Part shown: positions 10,505-24,444 of the stretch, piece after piece
Layout: each line of letters starts with the position of its first letter
Position numbering within the stretch: position 1 is the first letter of the stretch
Source: Tomocerus qinae
Lineage: Eukaryota > Arthropoda > Collembola > Entomobryomorpha > Tomoceridae
DNA: 64,000 nt
Assembly (NCBI GenBank): GCA_020055645.1
Contig: CM034546.1
Span: forward strand, 120,578,375-120,642,374
Direction of reading: 5' to 3'
Program-made: the position numbers and the translations under genes
Notes under the pieces: generated by a model
What the model was told of the DNA's origin: nothing
Database searches by the model: none
The model's input: only the letters and a program-made list of their open reading frames with translations

Positions 10505-13500
10505 TTGAGCAGGGATCTCAGGTTCCAAAGTTTTGTAAAAGCAAAAATATTCCCAATACCTTTCAAGAGTCGTCCGTGTGATTGAATTTAATACTGTCAA
10601 CAGAGGTGTTCTAATTGTTACCGTATGACCTTTGCTTTTGTGTAAATGGTTTAATGTATCACCATATAATGAATGAACATCAAAATCCTTCAGACTGCGA
10701 CATGAGACATAAATATTTATGAATCAACACCTACTCTATTTATTAACAAACAAATGTGTTTTCTCTTAATGGTTTCACATCATCTCCCGTGATTCACGCC
10801 ATACATAAAACTGTGATGTAGGTACTTGTTAATAACCGATAAATGACACATTATGTGATAATTTTACCATATTGATCTCATAACCAAACTACCAATGAGA
10901 TCGTGTCTGCAATACTAATATCCAAATTGCTATCATTTACGTATATCGTATTTCATTACTTTAGAGATGTCAATTTCCCCAAGGACAGAGTACAGATGTG
11001 GATAGAAAACAGAATTAACTAACCCAAGAAAACCTCTGTCATATACAAAAATACAAACTGCTTTATTAATTCAAGTGTCATATAGTCACATAGTTAGTTC
11101 ATTGAATACAAACTATTCCAATCAATTAGTACAATAAGATATAGCATACTGATTTATAGGTTAGTTTCTTTTGTATGAAAATTAAGCTAGTGCTCATATT
11201 ATGTATTCTCCTTTAGCTTCATCATGATTTAAAAAAATCAAAGTATGAATGAACACAAATGAATGAAGTGGAAGCGTTATATTATAGTCATAACCACAAT
11301 CATACCTTTGTGGTTCAGCTCTAGTAGAAATAAATAATGACCATACATTGTAAACTCTAATCACACTGCAAGAAGCAATACTTTTAAGCTGATGTCCTTA
11401 ATAAATTGAAAAATCATTTGATTGTAAATGAGCTTAAATTATGTATCAAAATTTGATAAAGTAATATTGATTTCTTCTAAATCTGACTCTGACTAAACAG
11501 GATAAGGATGCCCTGGCATTTAATAACTAAGTTATATTATACAAAGATGACAACTACATCTATTGAAACGAACAGTATAAATAATAATGGTTATATCTAA
11601 CTAACTGTGGAAGTGGTTTTAAAGTCTGAATTTACAATTAGCAAGAAAGTATAAAAATTCAGGTTCTAAATACCGAATACCGACCACTACACTGAACAGG
11701 GTGAAGTGGAAATAGTACGGTAGCGTTTATCAGGAGCCAGCAAAGTTGTCTCCCATTATTGTTATCTTTAATTACTAATTCAAGGAAGTTAAAATATAAT
11801 TATCACAAGGAAGGACCAAAATTTATCTTCATATCCACTGATTTTTAGGCTACTTAAGTATATCGTCACATTTTGCATGGACAGCCATCCTAATTATGTA
11901 TTATGATATCCATATGTAGAAAATCCAAGCGTAGATGAGATTAGGCCTCCAATTCCAACTTAGAAGTTTGAAATAGTGTGTTGAGGCATAATCGCAGTAC
12001 ACGTCAGCCCTGAGAACTCATTAAAATACCTAAGAAATCCGTTAAAGCCTTGGGAAATCACTTTAATTGCCTATTGGAAACTTTTTACATACATTTTGTG
12101 TGTATTAAATATTTTTGAGGTACTTAAATAAATTGTAAAAAGTCAGTGAAATTATTGCACTACTAAAGAGCAAAGTAGTGCATAAACTATATGCAACAAA
12201 TTGCAAATACAAAATAATGAACAAAGATTGCAGTACATTAATGGACAATAGATATATGGTTATCTACTTGAACTTCAACATGACTTTTTGCATTCCCCTC
12301 CAGAGCATTATTGCAACTTGCAACTGCAATTACTTTTGATATCTTCGTATAATTTTCTTTTGTGCAGGAAGTTCGGTAACCTGCCTTGCATATGATGCAT
12401 TAAAAGAATGGCCAAATAGCTGGTAGGTAATCTCCATTCTGGATCCAGGAAACAATTTTTATCAGGTAGATAAACAAATAGACAGGATTCAGGTACACAG
12501 GGTGAATTCTTCTTTATTTGTTTCCGTGTATGCTATCTTACTGTATCCACTGCTTATTTAAATTATTTAGGGGAGTGTGTTCTCGGAAGATTATAGTGAT
12601 CTGATTAGCAAAGAAAGGTTAGAAATTAAATAAATACATTACCTACCGTAATTATATGCTTATACTACAGTACTAGATAGAAATGAAAATAATGGACACT
12701 AAAATAGCTGTTATATAATTACATAGGCTTTCATGCTTATCTGTTCCGACATCGACCATGTTATCCTGGAGGAGTATGCGAGTACTCATGCATAAGTACC
12801 CAATTTGTGCTTAGTAGCAATAACAATTCATTCACTAACCTTTAGTACATACAGATTAATTGTTACCAAAGAACATTAGAGCAATAGGTCAGGCTACTGA
12901 AAAAAAGGACTGATCCATAATCTTTATAGTTAAATTCTAATGCAAGTAAGAATACAATAATATATTGGATGATTATAATTAGCATAAGATTAACAAAAGA
13001 TTACACACAATCTTAAATAGTACAATGAAAATTTGGTTTTTAAGTGGAGGAGAATTTGTTGCATGTTATATTTAATATTATTTATATAGTTAGGTATATA
13101 GTATACGAGTATAGGTATATCATCCATAAACGTGAGATATAGCCGGAATTAATAATTACAAGATTGATTTATGTATTTGGTTTGTCCATACTAGGGACTA
13201 TGTTACCTCATCTCCTACTCAAATTATTATCCATGGAATGAATGTACCTGTGTGACTGTGACCGTAAAACATTCAGCAATAAGCTAACTGCAGTAGAGCA
13301 CGAATGCATATTGTATTAAACTGTCACTTGTTGTATTCAAATTGAATCATCATCGAATGATATATATAAGGTCTTTGGTTGAACTGAATTGAATAAGCGA
13401 GTGAATTACCTAACAATTCTTTGAATTATTGAGCATGCTACATACATACTTATGAGATCAAACTCGTTCCGCATACGAATCATAAACCAACTGTGTATAT

Positions 13501-16500
13501 AGTAGTTAGATAACTGATAGTACTTATTAAGAAGGTAATGCTAATAAACAATCAATACCTATTTACTTTTAAATATATAATACGTTGTGTGTATACGAGG
13601 TAGAAAAATTGTGGGTTGGTCGTCTGCTACACTTCTTTATATGGATTTCCTATTCGCATCGTAAATAGATTACGAAACTTGTATAAGAATTCTTTATCAT
13701 CTTGGCGCTTGTGCTTGTAATTTCTACTTCCTATTTGCATCCTCCAAATTTGTAATTGGCACTAATAAAATGTCAGTCTAATTCTCCTCAACTGTTTTTA
13801 TGTTCTGAATTTGTTTTGGAGATACAGCATTGACTGGATTTATGTGGTCGTAAATTTACTAACTATTGGATTAATTCAAATCAGATGGAAGAAATCAAAT
13901 CTGAGAATCAATATCAATACTGTCTCAGGCCCTGCCTATTATGTGTTTAATAAATTCAATTTATTATACTTTAACCTTTGCTTGCATTCGGTCTGCTTAT
14001 AGAATATAATTGTCTGAATGTCTGAAACCGCATGTACCTAGTTGTACTAATTGTTATGTATATCCAACACAAATTATTGTTATACATATTGTTATATGAC
14101 TCATAACTATAGTCAAACTACTAAACATTACAGAACAATCAGAATCGCTACAGCAAAGCCCATTACAAATTATATTGTTCCCACAACCTCACTTTAAATG
14201 ATAGGTACTATGATTTCCTTACAATTGTATCATCTGACTTGGACACATCAGGTCAGCATTGCACTAATTAATCGTTGCTGCATTTCGTTGTATTTTATAC
14301 ATCTACCTATAACTAAATGTTATATAGTATTGACTAGAAAAACCTTTGCAAGTCGAGACAGTTTGTATATAAAATTATCTGGAGCTATTATTACGAATTC
14401 TTACCAGGTTCTTTGCTTCCCGGAACAATTTTTTTGAATTCCAGTCCACTATTTTTATTACGTATGTAATGTTATGTAAAACTAGAAATATCGCCCATGA
14501 CCATGACACATCGATTGATCTGATTACATAGGTATTCCCCATTAACTCCACCCATCGCTTGTACATAAACTGAAAGCTATTTTATAAACTGCTCATAAAA
14601 ATTGAAAATCGATATGTCTAGGAAATCCCTTCAAAATCTTTTTTATAAGTACAAACTGAAGGGCATTAATTTTTGTTACTTAAGATGGTTGAAAGTTGCT
14701 AATGCTAAATCTAAGCAAAAGTTCCGTAACTTGGTATACCTACATCATCAATAACTGTAGATATGCAAGCATAATTAATTGTTTTACAGTCGTAAATCAT
14801 AATAACAATGTGTCAGTACTACCAGTAATAGTAAATACAATTAGCAATAATAAAATTCTATTGTACTACTCATCATCAATGTATATCAATATTTCCACAG
14901 ACAAACGTCTCTGAGTGGGTGTGTGAGTAATCATATACCCTGTCGACCAGGAATGCTAATTGACAGTATGATGGTCAAGGTCAAATTGTTGACTGTATAG
15001 TTGATGCAGAACGGAACTAATCGAAGACATTTTACTTTGGGCTCATAAACAATAAACAAGGGCCGATATCACTGAAATATTATATTATTAATTCTTGGAG
15101 TGTTTTCTATTAGCTTTTATAATCCATTTGAAGACTTCTATTTTTTAACTATTTCTAATTACACTAGCGCCCCTATTAATTCTTGTCACAAGTATGACAG
15201 TATCTTCAGGGATTTGAATTTTAATTTCTGGGACACGATCTTCCTGGTGTAATATTTACTAAAGGAACAGAAATACTAGGGTAATAAAATCAAGTAACAA
15301 TTTTAATTGCAACAGACGCCGTAGAAAACAAAAAACAAAATACGCCCGTAAGTACATCTTACAACTGTGCCATTTGTGCTATAATTATCATGCACAACAC
15401 ATTCTGCCAATCGATGCATTAGAGAAGGTCTGTAACAAATTGGCGATTTTATAGTAAGCCCACTATTACTCTTAGGTGTATAATAAAAAAATGTTGAAAA
15501 CGTGAAAACCTGATATCCGTTATGAGATTCCAGAAGATGTTCGTAATCGTGCATAACACTACTAATTCATAATTCAATTCAGGAAAAGCGTTACTTGTCA
15601 TAAAGGTCATTGCTGATGTGTTGGATTGATACTAGAATTTAAAGACACACCCGATGTGATCTGGTCTAGTGAAGTAAATGGGATGGTGATTGAAAGTATA
15701 AAATAGTTGCTGGTCTTTGCACATCTTCATGTAGTTCATAAGATAAGAAAGTACGTGTACATTTGTTAGAAGATAACCTTAAGGAACCAGTTTTGAGGTT
15801 TGATAAAATATTATTGTAGTTCCTACTAGACACTCAATCTCATTTCTACAAAGCAAATCACATTTACTATTTATCTTATTGCATAGTACTTACTGGCAAT
15901 TACACTTGCAAAAGTTAAGCAAAAACAAATGATTATTCAATTAGCGCTCTATTCAATATCCGCAAATTTTAATCGTTTCTGTCTGCTGATTCATTAATGC
16001 GTAAAATATTCTACAACCTACGAAAAAGCATTTATCATTTATGCAAGTCAAAAAAGAACATCATTCTGACAATAAGGATAAATTAATAGCTACACGCACT
16101 GATTTGACCTAACTTGGGTATTTTAGGTATGCTTATTAGTATCCATTAAATGCGCATTTTTTCTTGGCTCAACATACTTTAAGTACTTTCTAAGCAATTA
16201 AGTCCACACACAAGTAAAAAATTACATTGTTATTGTTACGGTTAATGCATTGTAGTAGTAGTGACATTATTATTCTTTTTTAGCTGCCAAAAGAATAAAA
16301 ATCTATCTACTGAAGTTAATATAGTGCGCATCAGTATGAATTCATGTTTGTTGTGATGTGAATCATGATCTTGTTGACACGACAAGATATATAAGCAAGA
16401 TGCCTTTTGTTTTTTGTGTGAGTGAGAAGAGTTACTTCCTGTTTTCCTCTATCTCTCGAATCAAATTGCACGCTTTGCTTGATTTGATTTCATCTCCTGC

Positions 16501-17955
16501 TACTTCCATATACAGTCAACAGCCAATAGAATGGGATGTCTTTGGGATCTTGAATTTGTACGCTAAAAGTGCAACACTGCAATATAATCACTACATAATA
16601 GCACATTTTACATGATACTCATTAGCTCACATTTTGATTGCTTATTGCCTCATGAACCAGACAAATTCAAAACCAACGCTTCCAGCGAGACTAATCAGTA
16701 ACTAAAATTTATACAATCCTAATGGTAATTCTAAGCATGTACTTAAATAATATTGAGTAGGAGTCTAAAATGGTGAATATACCTTAAAGAACAGATAACT
16801 GCGATATTATACAGACATAAATGTGCTAACAAAATGATCGTACAGAAACTATAATGGTATGCATTTAAGTCAACTAATTATACATTGTAGGCCAATTGGT
16901 AGGCAGTTTAAGTCTTTCAATTGTCGATTAGATTGTCTATCTCGAATGATCTTAAACGCCATGACTTCACAGGGAACTTGAATCAGAAAAAAAAGACATT
17001 ACAATGAAATCTTGTAACCAAAATGAGAAATTAATTAATGTTTTAAAAATTTTGCCTGTAATAAATAAGCATGAAATGGTTTAATATTTTTGTTTTGACA
17101 AAATTAAGATTCAATTGTGAAAAATTGAATAGACTTGACTGATATAAGGAAATTGTCATAAGATGAGAGAGAGAGTAGAAACATAAATGTAAATAGATAG
17201 TATATAAAAACACAAGTATAGATAAAGCCCTCTACGCCCATAATGCGCCAAGTAAATTACATAAATTATAGCTGACCATCACCTACATTCACCTTCAGAC
17301 CACAAAAGAACGACAAGAAAACTCAACAACATAAGTTATACAAGTGTATTCAAATCCAAATATCGTTACGCATCCTACTATATAGATAGAAAGGGAGAGA
17401 GTGTATTACGGTAATAAAGCAATAAGTGCAAATATGTGATTGTATCTAGCAAACACATTATTTCCTATCAGGATATCTCTGACTGCATAATAATGAATTG
17501 CATTGTTGAATGACTGTGTAACATATGAGCTAACTTTCGATGGCCTAAACGTTTAGACATTATTATGTAGTTTACATTAGTGTCTTTGTTGTACATGAAT
17601 GCTTATAAATATATCACTGCATTACATTAAGATCACTAGACTGACTCCATAAATTGTGGAGTGGAGAAATATTTTTATATACTACAGACACAATTGCATG
17701 TAGTTACTTTTAATTTATGAGAGTCGCCTTCTACTCACCTTAAACAATAAAACGGAACAAACTCATTAATATTTAATGAAAGTGAAATATCTCCGGTTTA
17801 AAATAATACATCTTCCGATGTACTTATAATAGGTAGGTAGAAATTGACTTCAATGTTACAGAGCATATAAAATTACTAGTATATGGACTATTTGTATTAA
17901 GGAAACGATAGGATTCAATTGCTAAGTACTTATAGTAATTCCATAGACAGAGTAC
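10505..17955. other. Gene desert upstream of the cadherin-like gene
   Basis: About 7.4 kb of AT-rich sequence. Scattered frames of 60-85 codons look random: no domain, no convincing splice sites and no conserved motif. The right end approaches the peroxidase promoter. I see no tRNA-like, rRNA-like or transposase sequence here. Confidence 0.5.
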
Positions 17956-18486
17956 CTAAGGTATTTGAAGATTTGGCAAATGTACCTCAAGTAGACGAAT
18001 AATATGTGACGAGGTAGACGGACAACTAGTGAATGAATGGGATGATGTAAGTTGATCAAATAATTTAGCTATGCATAGAATTGAAACGTAAGCAAGGGAA
18101 GTGATTTCTGCATTTAATAATGTGTTTGTCCATAGAGGAAGGGGGCTTCGTATATTAGCATAGGTAAGGAAAGACAGGTAAGCGGATCTTGGTGTGTCTG
18201 TCTGTACATTGACTAGAGAGTGATTAGCTATCGCCGTTCCCTTTCGTGTATTTGCACACATAATGCCCCTTATGCTGAAAGGACTAAGATGTACTCTAAC
18301 TAATACATTGCCAAATGTCCATAATCCTTTCCATGTCCAGAGTATACTACATACTCCAGGATCTATTTTATATGGTGATTGGGTGCTATGATCTTGCAAT
18401 GGTCTACTACTACAATATATATACTCACTGAGAATAAAGGGTTCAAAAGACGTCACCAATGTCAAGTCCATTAGTAATTTGTTCAT
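17956..18486 (-). CDS. Unassigned 176-codon open frame, head-to-head with the peroxidase gene
   Basis: An ATG-initiated frame of 176 codons in a locally less AT-rich patch. The translation matches no family I recognise. It has no signal peptide, no membrane segment and no repeats, and its composition (Ser, Leu, Thr, Ile) is unremarkable. It starts about 210 bp from the peroxidase ATG on the opposite strand, so it would share the promoter region. It is long for chance in such AT-rich DNA but not impossible. Treat it as an unproven gene. Confidence 0.2.
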   Translation of the reverse strand: MNKLLMDLTLVTSFEPFILSEYIYCSSRPLQDHSTQSPYKIDPGVCSILWTWKGLWTFGNVLVRVHLSPFSIRGIMCANTRKGTAIANHSLVNVQTDTPRSAYLSFLTYANIRSPLPLWTNTLLNAEITSLAYVSILCIAKLFDQLTSSHSFTSCPSTSSHIIRLLEVHLPNLQIP

Positions 18487-18507
18487 CTCAAGACTCTTCC
18501 GTTTGAG

Positions 18508-18515
18508 TATAAATA
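18508..18515 (+). promoter_or_regulatory. TATA box of the peroxidase gene
   Basis: TATAAATA lies 183 bp upstream of the peroxidase ATG. Initiator-like sequence (CCAGTCTCAATG) lies roughly 15-30 bp downstream, implying a 5' UTR of about 160 nt. Confidence 0.5.
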
Positions 18516-18697
18516 CTTAAAGAGCCAGTCTCAATGATAACCGGATGTCATAGCTTAGAAATATCTTGAGCAGAATGGTGTGCTCTTATTCTCCTCTCTC
18601 TACGATTTACAATTGAAAAGTTTCGATTTTTATTCTCAATTTATAATTTCTTCTTAGATTATTAAAGACAATTCAGTGAAATATATCTTCTACAGCC

Positions 18698-21057
18698 ATG
18701 AAATTTCAAATTGTAATTTTGTGCGCGAGTTTATTGGTTTGCCAAGTGCAAAATCAATATGTTTACTCGCAAAATCCATTGTACAGTGTTTCCAATCCAA
18801 GTTATTCAAATTTGATTCAACCTTCTTATCATAGTAATATTCAGAATACAGTGTCAAGTGGTCATCAGCATGTTGCTCAAGCCTCTTCTCCTGTAGCATC
18901 TTATGCTGAACTCAATGACAATTCCATTGATTCAGTAATGAGCAGAGCTATTGAAGAAGCTACACAATTTGTTGAGAGTTCAGAACAAGCTGTGGCTTAC
19001 AACCGTTCCGCATTTGGGATTCAAGCATACACTGGAGGACACCATGGCGGAATTGACCGTAATGGTCATGGTATGGGAGGTCATAATTATTGCAAATTTA
19101 CACCCACTACTGAGAAAATTGCAAAAGTAAGCAATATCAACATCAAAGCATTTGAAATTCTGACGAAAAGACATCAAGTACCAAAAACCCAAGTTATCAC
19201 TCAACTCTATGCTCGTCTTCCAGAATTTTGTCATCGTTTGACAAAGCCATTGACTTGTGATAGAAATAGCCGCTACAGGACCATTGATGGAACTTGTAAT
19301 AATTTGCAAAATCCTTACTGGGGATCATCCTTTACTCCTTTTGACAGACTTGCACCTGCCGTTTATGAAGATGGGTGGAATGAACCCAGAGGAGCTGGAA
19401 AGAATTTGCAAGGTTTGCGTTTGCCAAATCCTCGTACTGTAAGTCTGAGTGTCCATCCTGATCATATTCAACCTGACAGCAGAATGACTAACATGATTCC
19501 ACAAATTGGTCAATTCCTCGATCACGATATGACTCTTACACCTGAGAGTGACAAACGTTGTTGCTCCACCGAAGCTAACAATGTTGATTGCTTCCCAATC
19601 AAATTGGCTGCTGATGATTACTTCTTCTCTCGTCTTCGTCATCCACAGACTTGCATGGACTTCACTCGCTCTTCTCCATACTGCTTCCCACACAATGCCG
19701 GTGGACAACGTGAACAAATGAATATCATCACAGCATTTGTTGATGCATCTCACGTCTACTCTTCTGAAGACCACAGAATCAGAATTCTCCGCTCTTTCCA
19801 AGGTGGAAGACTTCGTTCTAACGCTCAAAATTCGAATTTCCTCCCAACAGTAGCTGAAGTACAAGCTTCCACTGGAGAACATTTCCAATTTATGGGAACT
19901 TTCTTAGCTGGAGAAGAAAGAGTCAACGAAATGCCTGCTTTGACTGTCATGCACAATCTTCTCTTCCGTGAACACAACAGACTTGCTGATGAAATCGCAT
20001 CCAGAAGACCATATTGGGAAGATGAGACCATCTTCCAAGAAGCTAGGAGAATTTTGGTCGCCGAATGGCAAAATGTTGTCTATGGAGAATACCTTCCCAT
20101 CATTCTCGGAGAGAATACCATGGTACGATATGGACTTAAATTAGATGATAATAATCTCATGTCCCAATACAATCCCAACTTGGACCCAACTATCTTCCAC
20201 GCCTTTGCTGATGCTGCATACCGATTTGGTCACACTTTGATCAACGGAATCATCCGCCTTATGAGGGGACTTAGCGATATCGGATCTTACAAAATCCGTG
20301 ATAACTTCTTTAACCATGATCAAATCATCTCTAACGGATGGCAAGGATACGATCTTATCTTGGGAGGACTCATGGCTCAAAATGCACAGACTTATGATCC
20401 ATTCATTACTGAAGATGTCACCAACTTTTTGCTCCGAGAGAAAGAACACGATTTCGGAGGAGATTTAATCGCAAGAAATCTTCAAAGAGCTCGTGAACAC
20501 GGTAAGCAATATAAAAATGCATAAAAGTACTAGATTTAAATTTTTTCTGAAAAATATGTTCAAAATTTAAATTCTTTGTTTTTATAGGACTTCCAAGTTA
20601 CAATGTCTACAGATCCATCTGTGGCCTCCAAGGAATGAGCAACTCATGGGCATCCAGACCAAGCAACATCCCTGATAACGTTTGGCAAGTTCTTGGAAGC
20701 CTTTATGAAACTCCTGCTGATATTGATTTGTTCACTGGAGGATTAGCTGAGGTTCCAGTAACAGGTGCAGTCACTGGACACACCTTCAACTGTCTCAAGG
20801 CACTTCAATTTTCTCGCGCAAAATCTGGTGATAGATTCTTCTTCACTCACATTGGCCAAACTGGTAGTTTCACTCCCGAACAAATTAGAGAAATAAGGAA
20901 GAGGACCTTAGGAGACATAATCTGTCAAAACAGCAATGTCGAAATGACAACATACAATGTATTCAAAATTCCAGCTGAGAATAACCCAATGGTCTATTGT
21001 CAAGATCCTTCCAGAAATCAATTCAACATTGAAATATTCCTTTACGATAGGCAGTAA
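18698..21057 (+). CDS. Secreted animal heme peroxidase (chorion peroxidase/Pxt-like)
   Basis: Exon 1 is 18698-20501 and exon 2 is 20588-21057; they join in phase 1 for 757 residues. A signal peptide (about residues 1-19, 'IVILCASLLVC') precedes a Gln/Ser/Tyr-rich region to about residue 130. The peroxidase domain fills the rest. Landmarks: 'RTIDGTCNN' near 194; distal histidine in 'GQFLDHDMT' (His about 276); calcium-site 'FVDASHVYSSE'; catalytic Arg/Glu region 'GEERVNEMP' (about 406-413); 'FREHNRLA'; proximal histidine in 'RFGHTLI' (about 512); and 'REHGLPSYN', split by the intron. The family oxidises substrates with hydrogen peroxide. Insect members cross-link eggshell or act in gut immunity and tissue hardening. 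A secreted oxidative cross-linker is the best guess. All catalytic residues look intact. Confidence 0.95.
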
Positions 21058-21306
21058 TTTTGCCAGCAGCTATTACAGTTAAAGTTATTTATACATTTAT
21101 ATCCAAACATATTATTTATTATTTATTCACTCTTCATGATGCTTATCAATTACAAGTTCAAAATGTACACATTATTTTTTAATGAAAATCCTTACACACT
21201 ATGCTCACACAAATCCATACACGCAATAGTACTTGCATAGACTTTTGCTACAAAATATATACTGATGAGTATACCCCAATAATGTAATCTAATTTCGTCA
21301 GCAGTT

Positions 21307-21312
21307 AATAAA
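21307..21312 (+). other. Poly(A) signal of the peroxidase gene
   Basis: AATAAA about 250 bp after the peroxidase stop codon, followed by a T-rich stretch. Confidence 0.6.
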
Positions 21313-24188
21313 GTTGTTATTATTTATTTTACTAAACTTATGTTCTCTCTCTATTTCCATCTTTCATGCTCATGAATACCTAAGCATACCTAGTCACTAA
21401 TAATACGTTCTCTTGCAGCTGACATTTGGTTCAGATAATTGATGAGTTTTTAATTATAGCAGAATACAAACATGCTAATTAATATTTGCTTGGCTTTAGC
21501 CGAACTGACATCCAAACCCAATCCAGGAACAGTTACATTACAAGTTTATATAAATAAATGAATCATAAAGGTCCAAGGTTTCATATGCAATAATTTACTT
21601 AATGATTAATTGTATTTGGCAAATGGAGACAGATGCATAGGATATCTTGAGGAACTATACTTCTATAATATTACTATAGTTGATATTTTTATTGACATAT
21701 ACAATACTACTACAAGTATATAGCTATATACTTGTATATTTTACATATAGTAATGCAGAATATCAAAAGATAACTAGATTATAGTACTTCAATTGGCAAG
21801 TTTGCATATGCATGAATAATCTAACCTCAAGAAGTTTGTATTCGTGTATAATTCATCAGTATGTACACTGTAGCTTGCTAAATACTCGCATGTTCTAAAT
21901 AATGTACCATTGTGCATGTATTCTTATTATGAGACTACATGACATGAAGCAGCGAGGAGAGATACGTCAGTTACGAACTTGTCAATTAGAAATTTAATTT
22001 ATCTGCATGTCAAATTTTCTTGACTTAGTGTAAGATATTAATATAGAAAATCACTAGACTATGTTATAGCATTGGTCAAATATTACTAGACAATTTGTAT
22101 CTCATTACTTATTGCTTAGTACCATTCACTTGCGGCAAACCCCACAGACAAACACAGAATTTAATAAATTCAAAGGTGTCAATAATCCTTGCCGTCATTA
22201 GTAAAGACACCTCAGTATTAGAATAGCTTTTATACATTAGATAATAATACATACACTTATATACTCCATTAATTCATTATGTATCAAGCATCACTGAAAT
22301 GAATGTTATTCAACATCAAGGATTCGATTAGGATTAAGGTATCTATTACGTTACGTTGTAATGTCTGTAGATGTTCGGTCAAAAAATGAAGGCACGCTGT
22401 TACATCTACTATTTAGCAATAATTGTTTGCAAAATGCAAATTATGATCTAAGTAGTGTTCAATGATAATATTTGTATGCAATTCACCAGAACAAAGACAA
22501 ATCATTCAGTATTATAAGACAGAGCATAATCCTCAGGTATTTAGCTTGACCTTGCTTTCCCTGTCATGTAGAAGATAAGCTCAACCAGGGTAGGACCTCT
22601 CTAAAAGAAATTACACCCATAATAATAGAAGAACGAGTGTTTATAATATTATAGAAATGAGCAGGGTACAGGCTAATGAAACTTTCTATCTGTGGTTTCA
22701 GACTGATTGATATGAGTAGGTAAACTTGGTATTTATCTTACTTCTTGTACCATGTTTAAGACTTTTGAGAGAGGTACTTCGGTCAGTTGTTTTTTTTTCA
22801 ATGATGATATTTGTATCATTGAACAACGTTATGTAATGGGCTTCTGTGCGTTCTATTTTGATTTAGAGAGCAATGACTATTATGTAATGATTATCTACTA
22901 GAGAACTAAGAGCAATTGAGAGAAATTCTCTCCTGCTGCTATTTCTATTTATTCCTTCAAGTCCATACGGTAAGTCAAGACGAACTAATTCACAACTCAG
23001 GGTTACAATTCAGATATATAAGATGTACAATGCTATATTTACATCAATGGGAACAAACAACTAATTGTAAATAATTTGTAAGCCCATACATGAGGAATCG
23101 AATTTTATCTGATCATGCATAAGTACTATACATATATGGAATGCATTATTATACAATTGTGTTTGCTAATTGTTTATCCTGCGAAATGGCTACATAAATG
23201 GTAAGTATTTACTAAAAGTCAAGTTTCGTATTTATGAATTTATCAGTTGAACTCATCTGAATTATAAAATGTTTTGAGTTTTGCTGCAATTTGTTTATTT
23301 CTTTAAAGTCCAAGGTCATTTCAAATACTTATAACAACAAAGTGCAAAAAAATCTTGATAAGGATTTTGTGATACAATTCGATTACTTAGAAATTCTCTT
23401 TTTAACATGAAGAACTACATACTTTGTCAAAAACTGCTTGTAATATACAAAGATGGTCTCTGTCAAAGATTCGACTGTAGGATGAAATGTAGGTCACCTG
23501 AAAAAGATTTAGTTCATCAATATATGTACAGTAATTGTAATGCGTAATAACAATCACAGCATAATTCGGATGATAATCACTTTAAAGTTTGAATGGAAGG
23601 TACCAGTATTGTATGAAAAGAAAATTATAACAGACAGCCCAGGCCACGAGACTATCTTATATCAATAAAATATCTATACGAGACTCGCCATCAATGGTAT
23701 ACTTACCTAAACATGTAAATAGATAATGTTTCAAGTAATAATCTAAATTTAAATCACAGCCAGAGGTGACTTAAAATACAATTAGTAAATTAAGGGACGT
23801 TTTAGAATTGTGTTGGGTACATTTGATAGTACAAATATAGATAGCCAAGTCAAAAGTCAAGTGTAGTGACATTACATAATGCAATAAACCTAAAATGAAA
23901 GGGTGATGGCCAGTAAGAATAATTGTTATGCCTAGCCTGTAGCATATACGACAGTGTAGATTGAAATCTATAATTAGCCATGCAGGCAAATGTCATGTTC
24001 TTTATGGAATGCCTACTGACTCTAATCAAGTGACTAGCAAACACGTTTTACTTGGCAGCAATATTTTGTCAATGTGCGTTAAGTATGAATTCACGTCATT
24101 GTGACCTTTAAGGTCGATGTAGTATGTCCAATGTGACATTAAGTATTATGCTAATTCCATTTCAATACCTATTTATAGTATTCCTTGC

Positions 24189-24444
24189 TATGAAAGCGTA
24201 AACAACCATGCAGATATGAAAAAACAACTACCGAAGGAATAGAAGTATACCACCTATTTTAATACTATTCAAAGAAATATTGGATGTTTTAAATTTATTA
24301 TATCCAGCGTATAAATACATTTCGCCATGAAAGTGTTAACAATCAGATATGAAAAACAAGAGAAGATTTGAATCTATTTTATAATTATTATAAGAAATAT
24401 TAGATATTTTAAATTTATTATATCCGGCGTATAAATACATTTTA
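24189..24444 (+). repeat. Imperfect tandem duplication, two units of about 120-135 bp
   Basis: Unit 1 (24189-24325) and unit 2 (24326-24444) both run from ATGAAAGYGT through AGATATGAAAAA to AAATATTRGATRTTTTAAAT and on to CCRGCGTATAAATACATTT. The units differ by many substitutions and small indels, so the duplication is old. Confidence 0.75.

Noticed and set aside
15303-15554. 83-codon minus-strand frame
   Set aside because: No domain, no convincing splice sites, isolated in a gene desert.
18980-20449. Minus-strand frames up to 187 codons opposite the peroxidase exon
   Set aside because: Shadows of the peroxidase coding strand, whose motifs and length are unambiguous.
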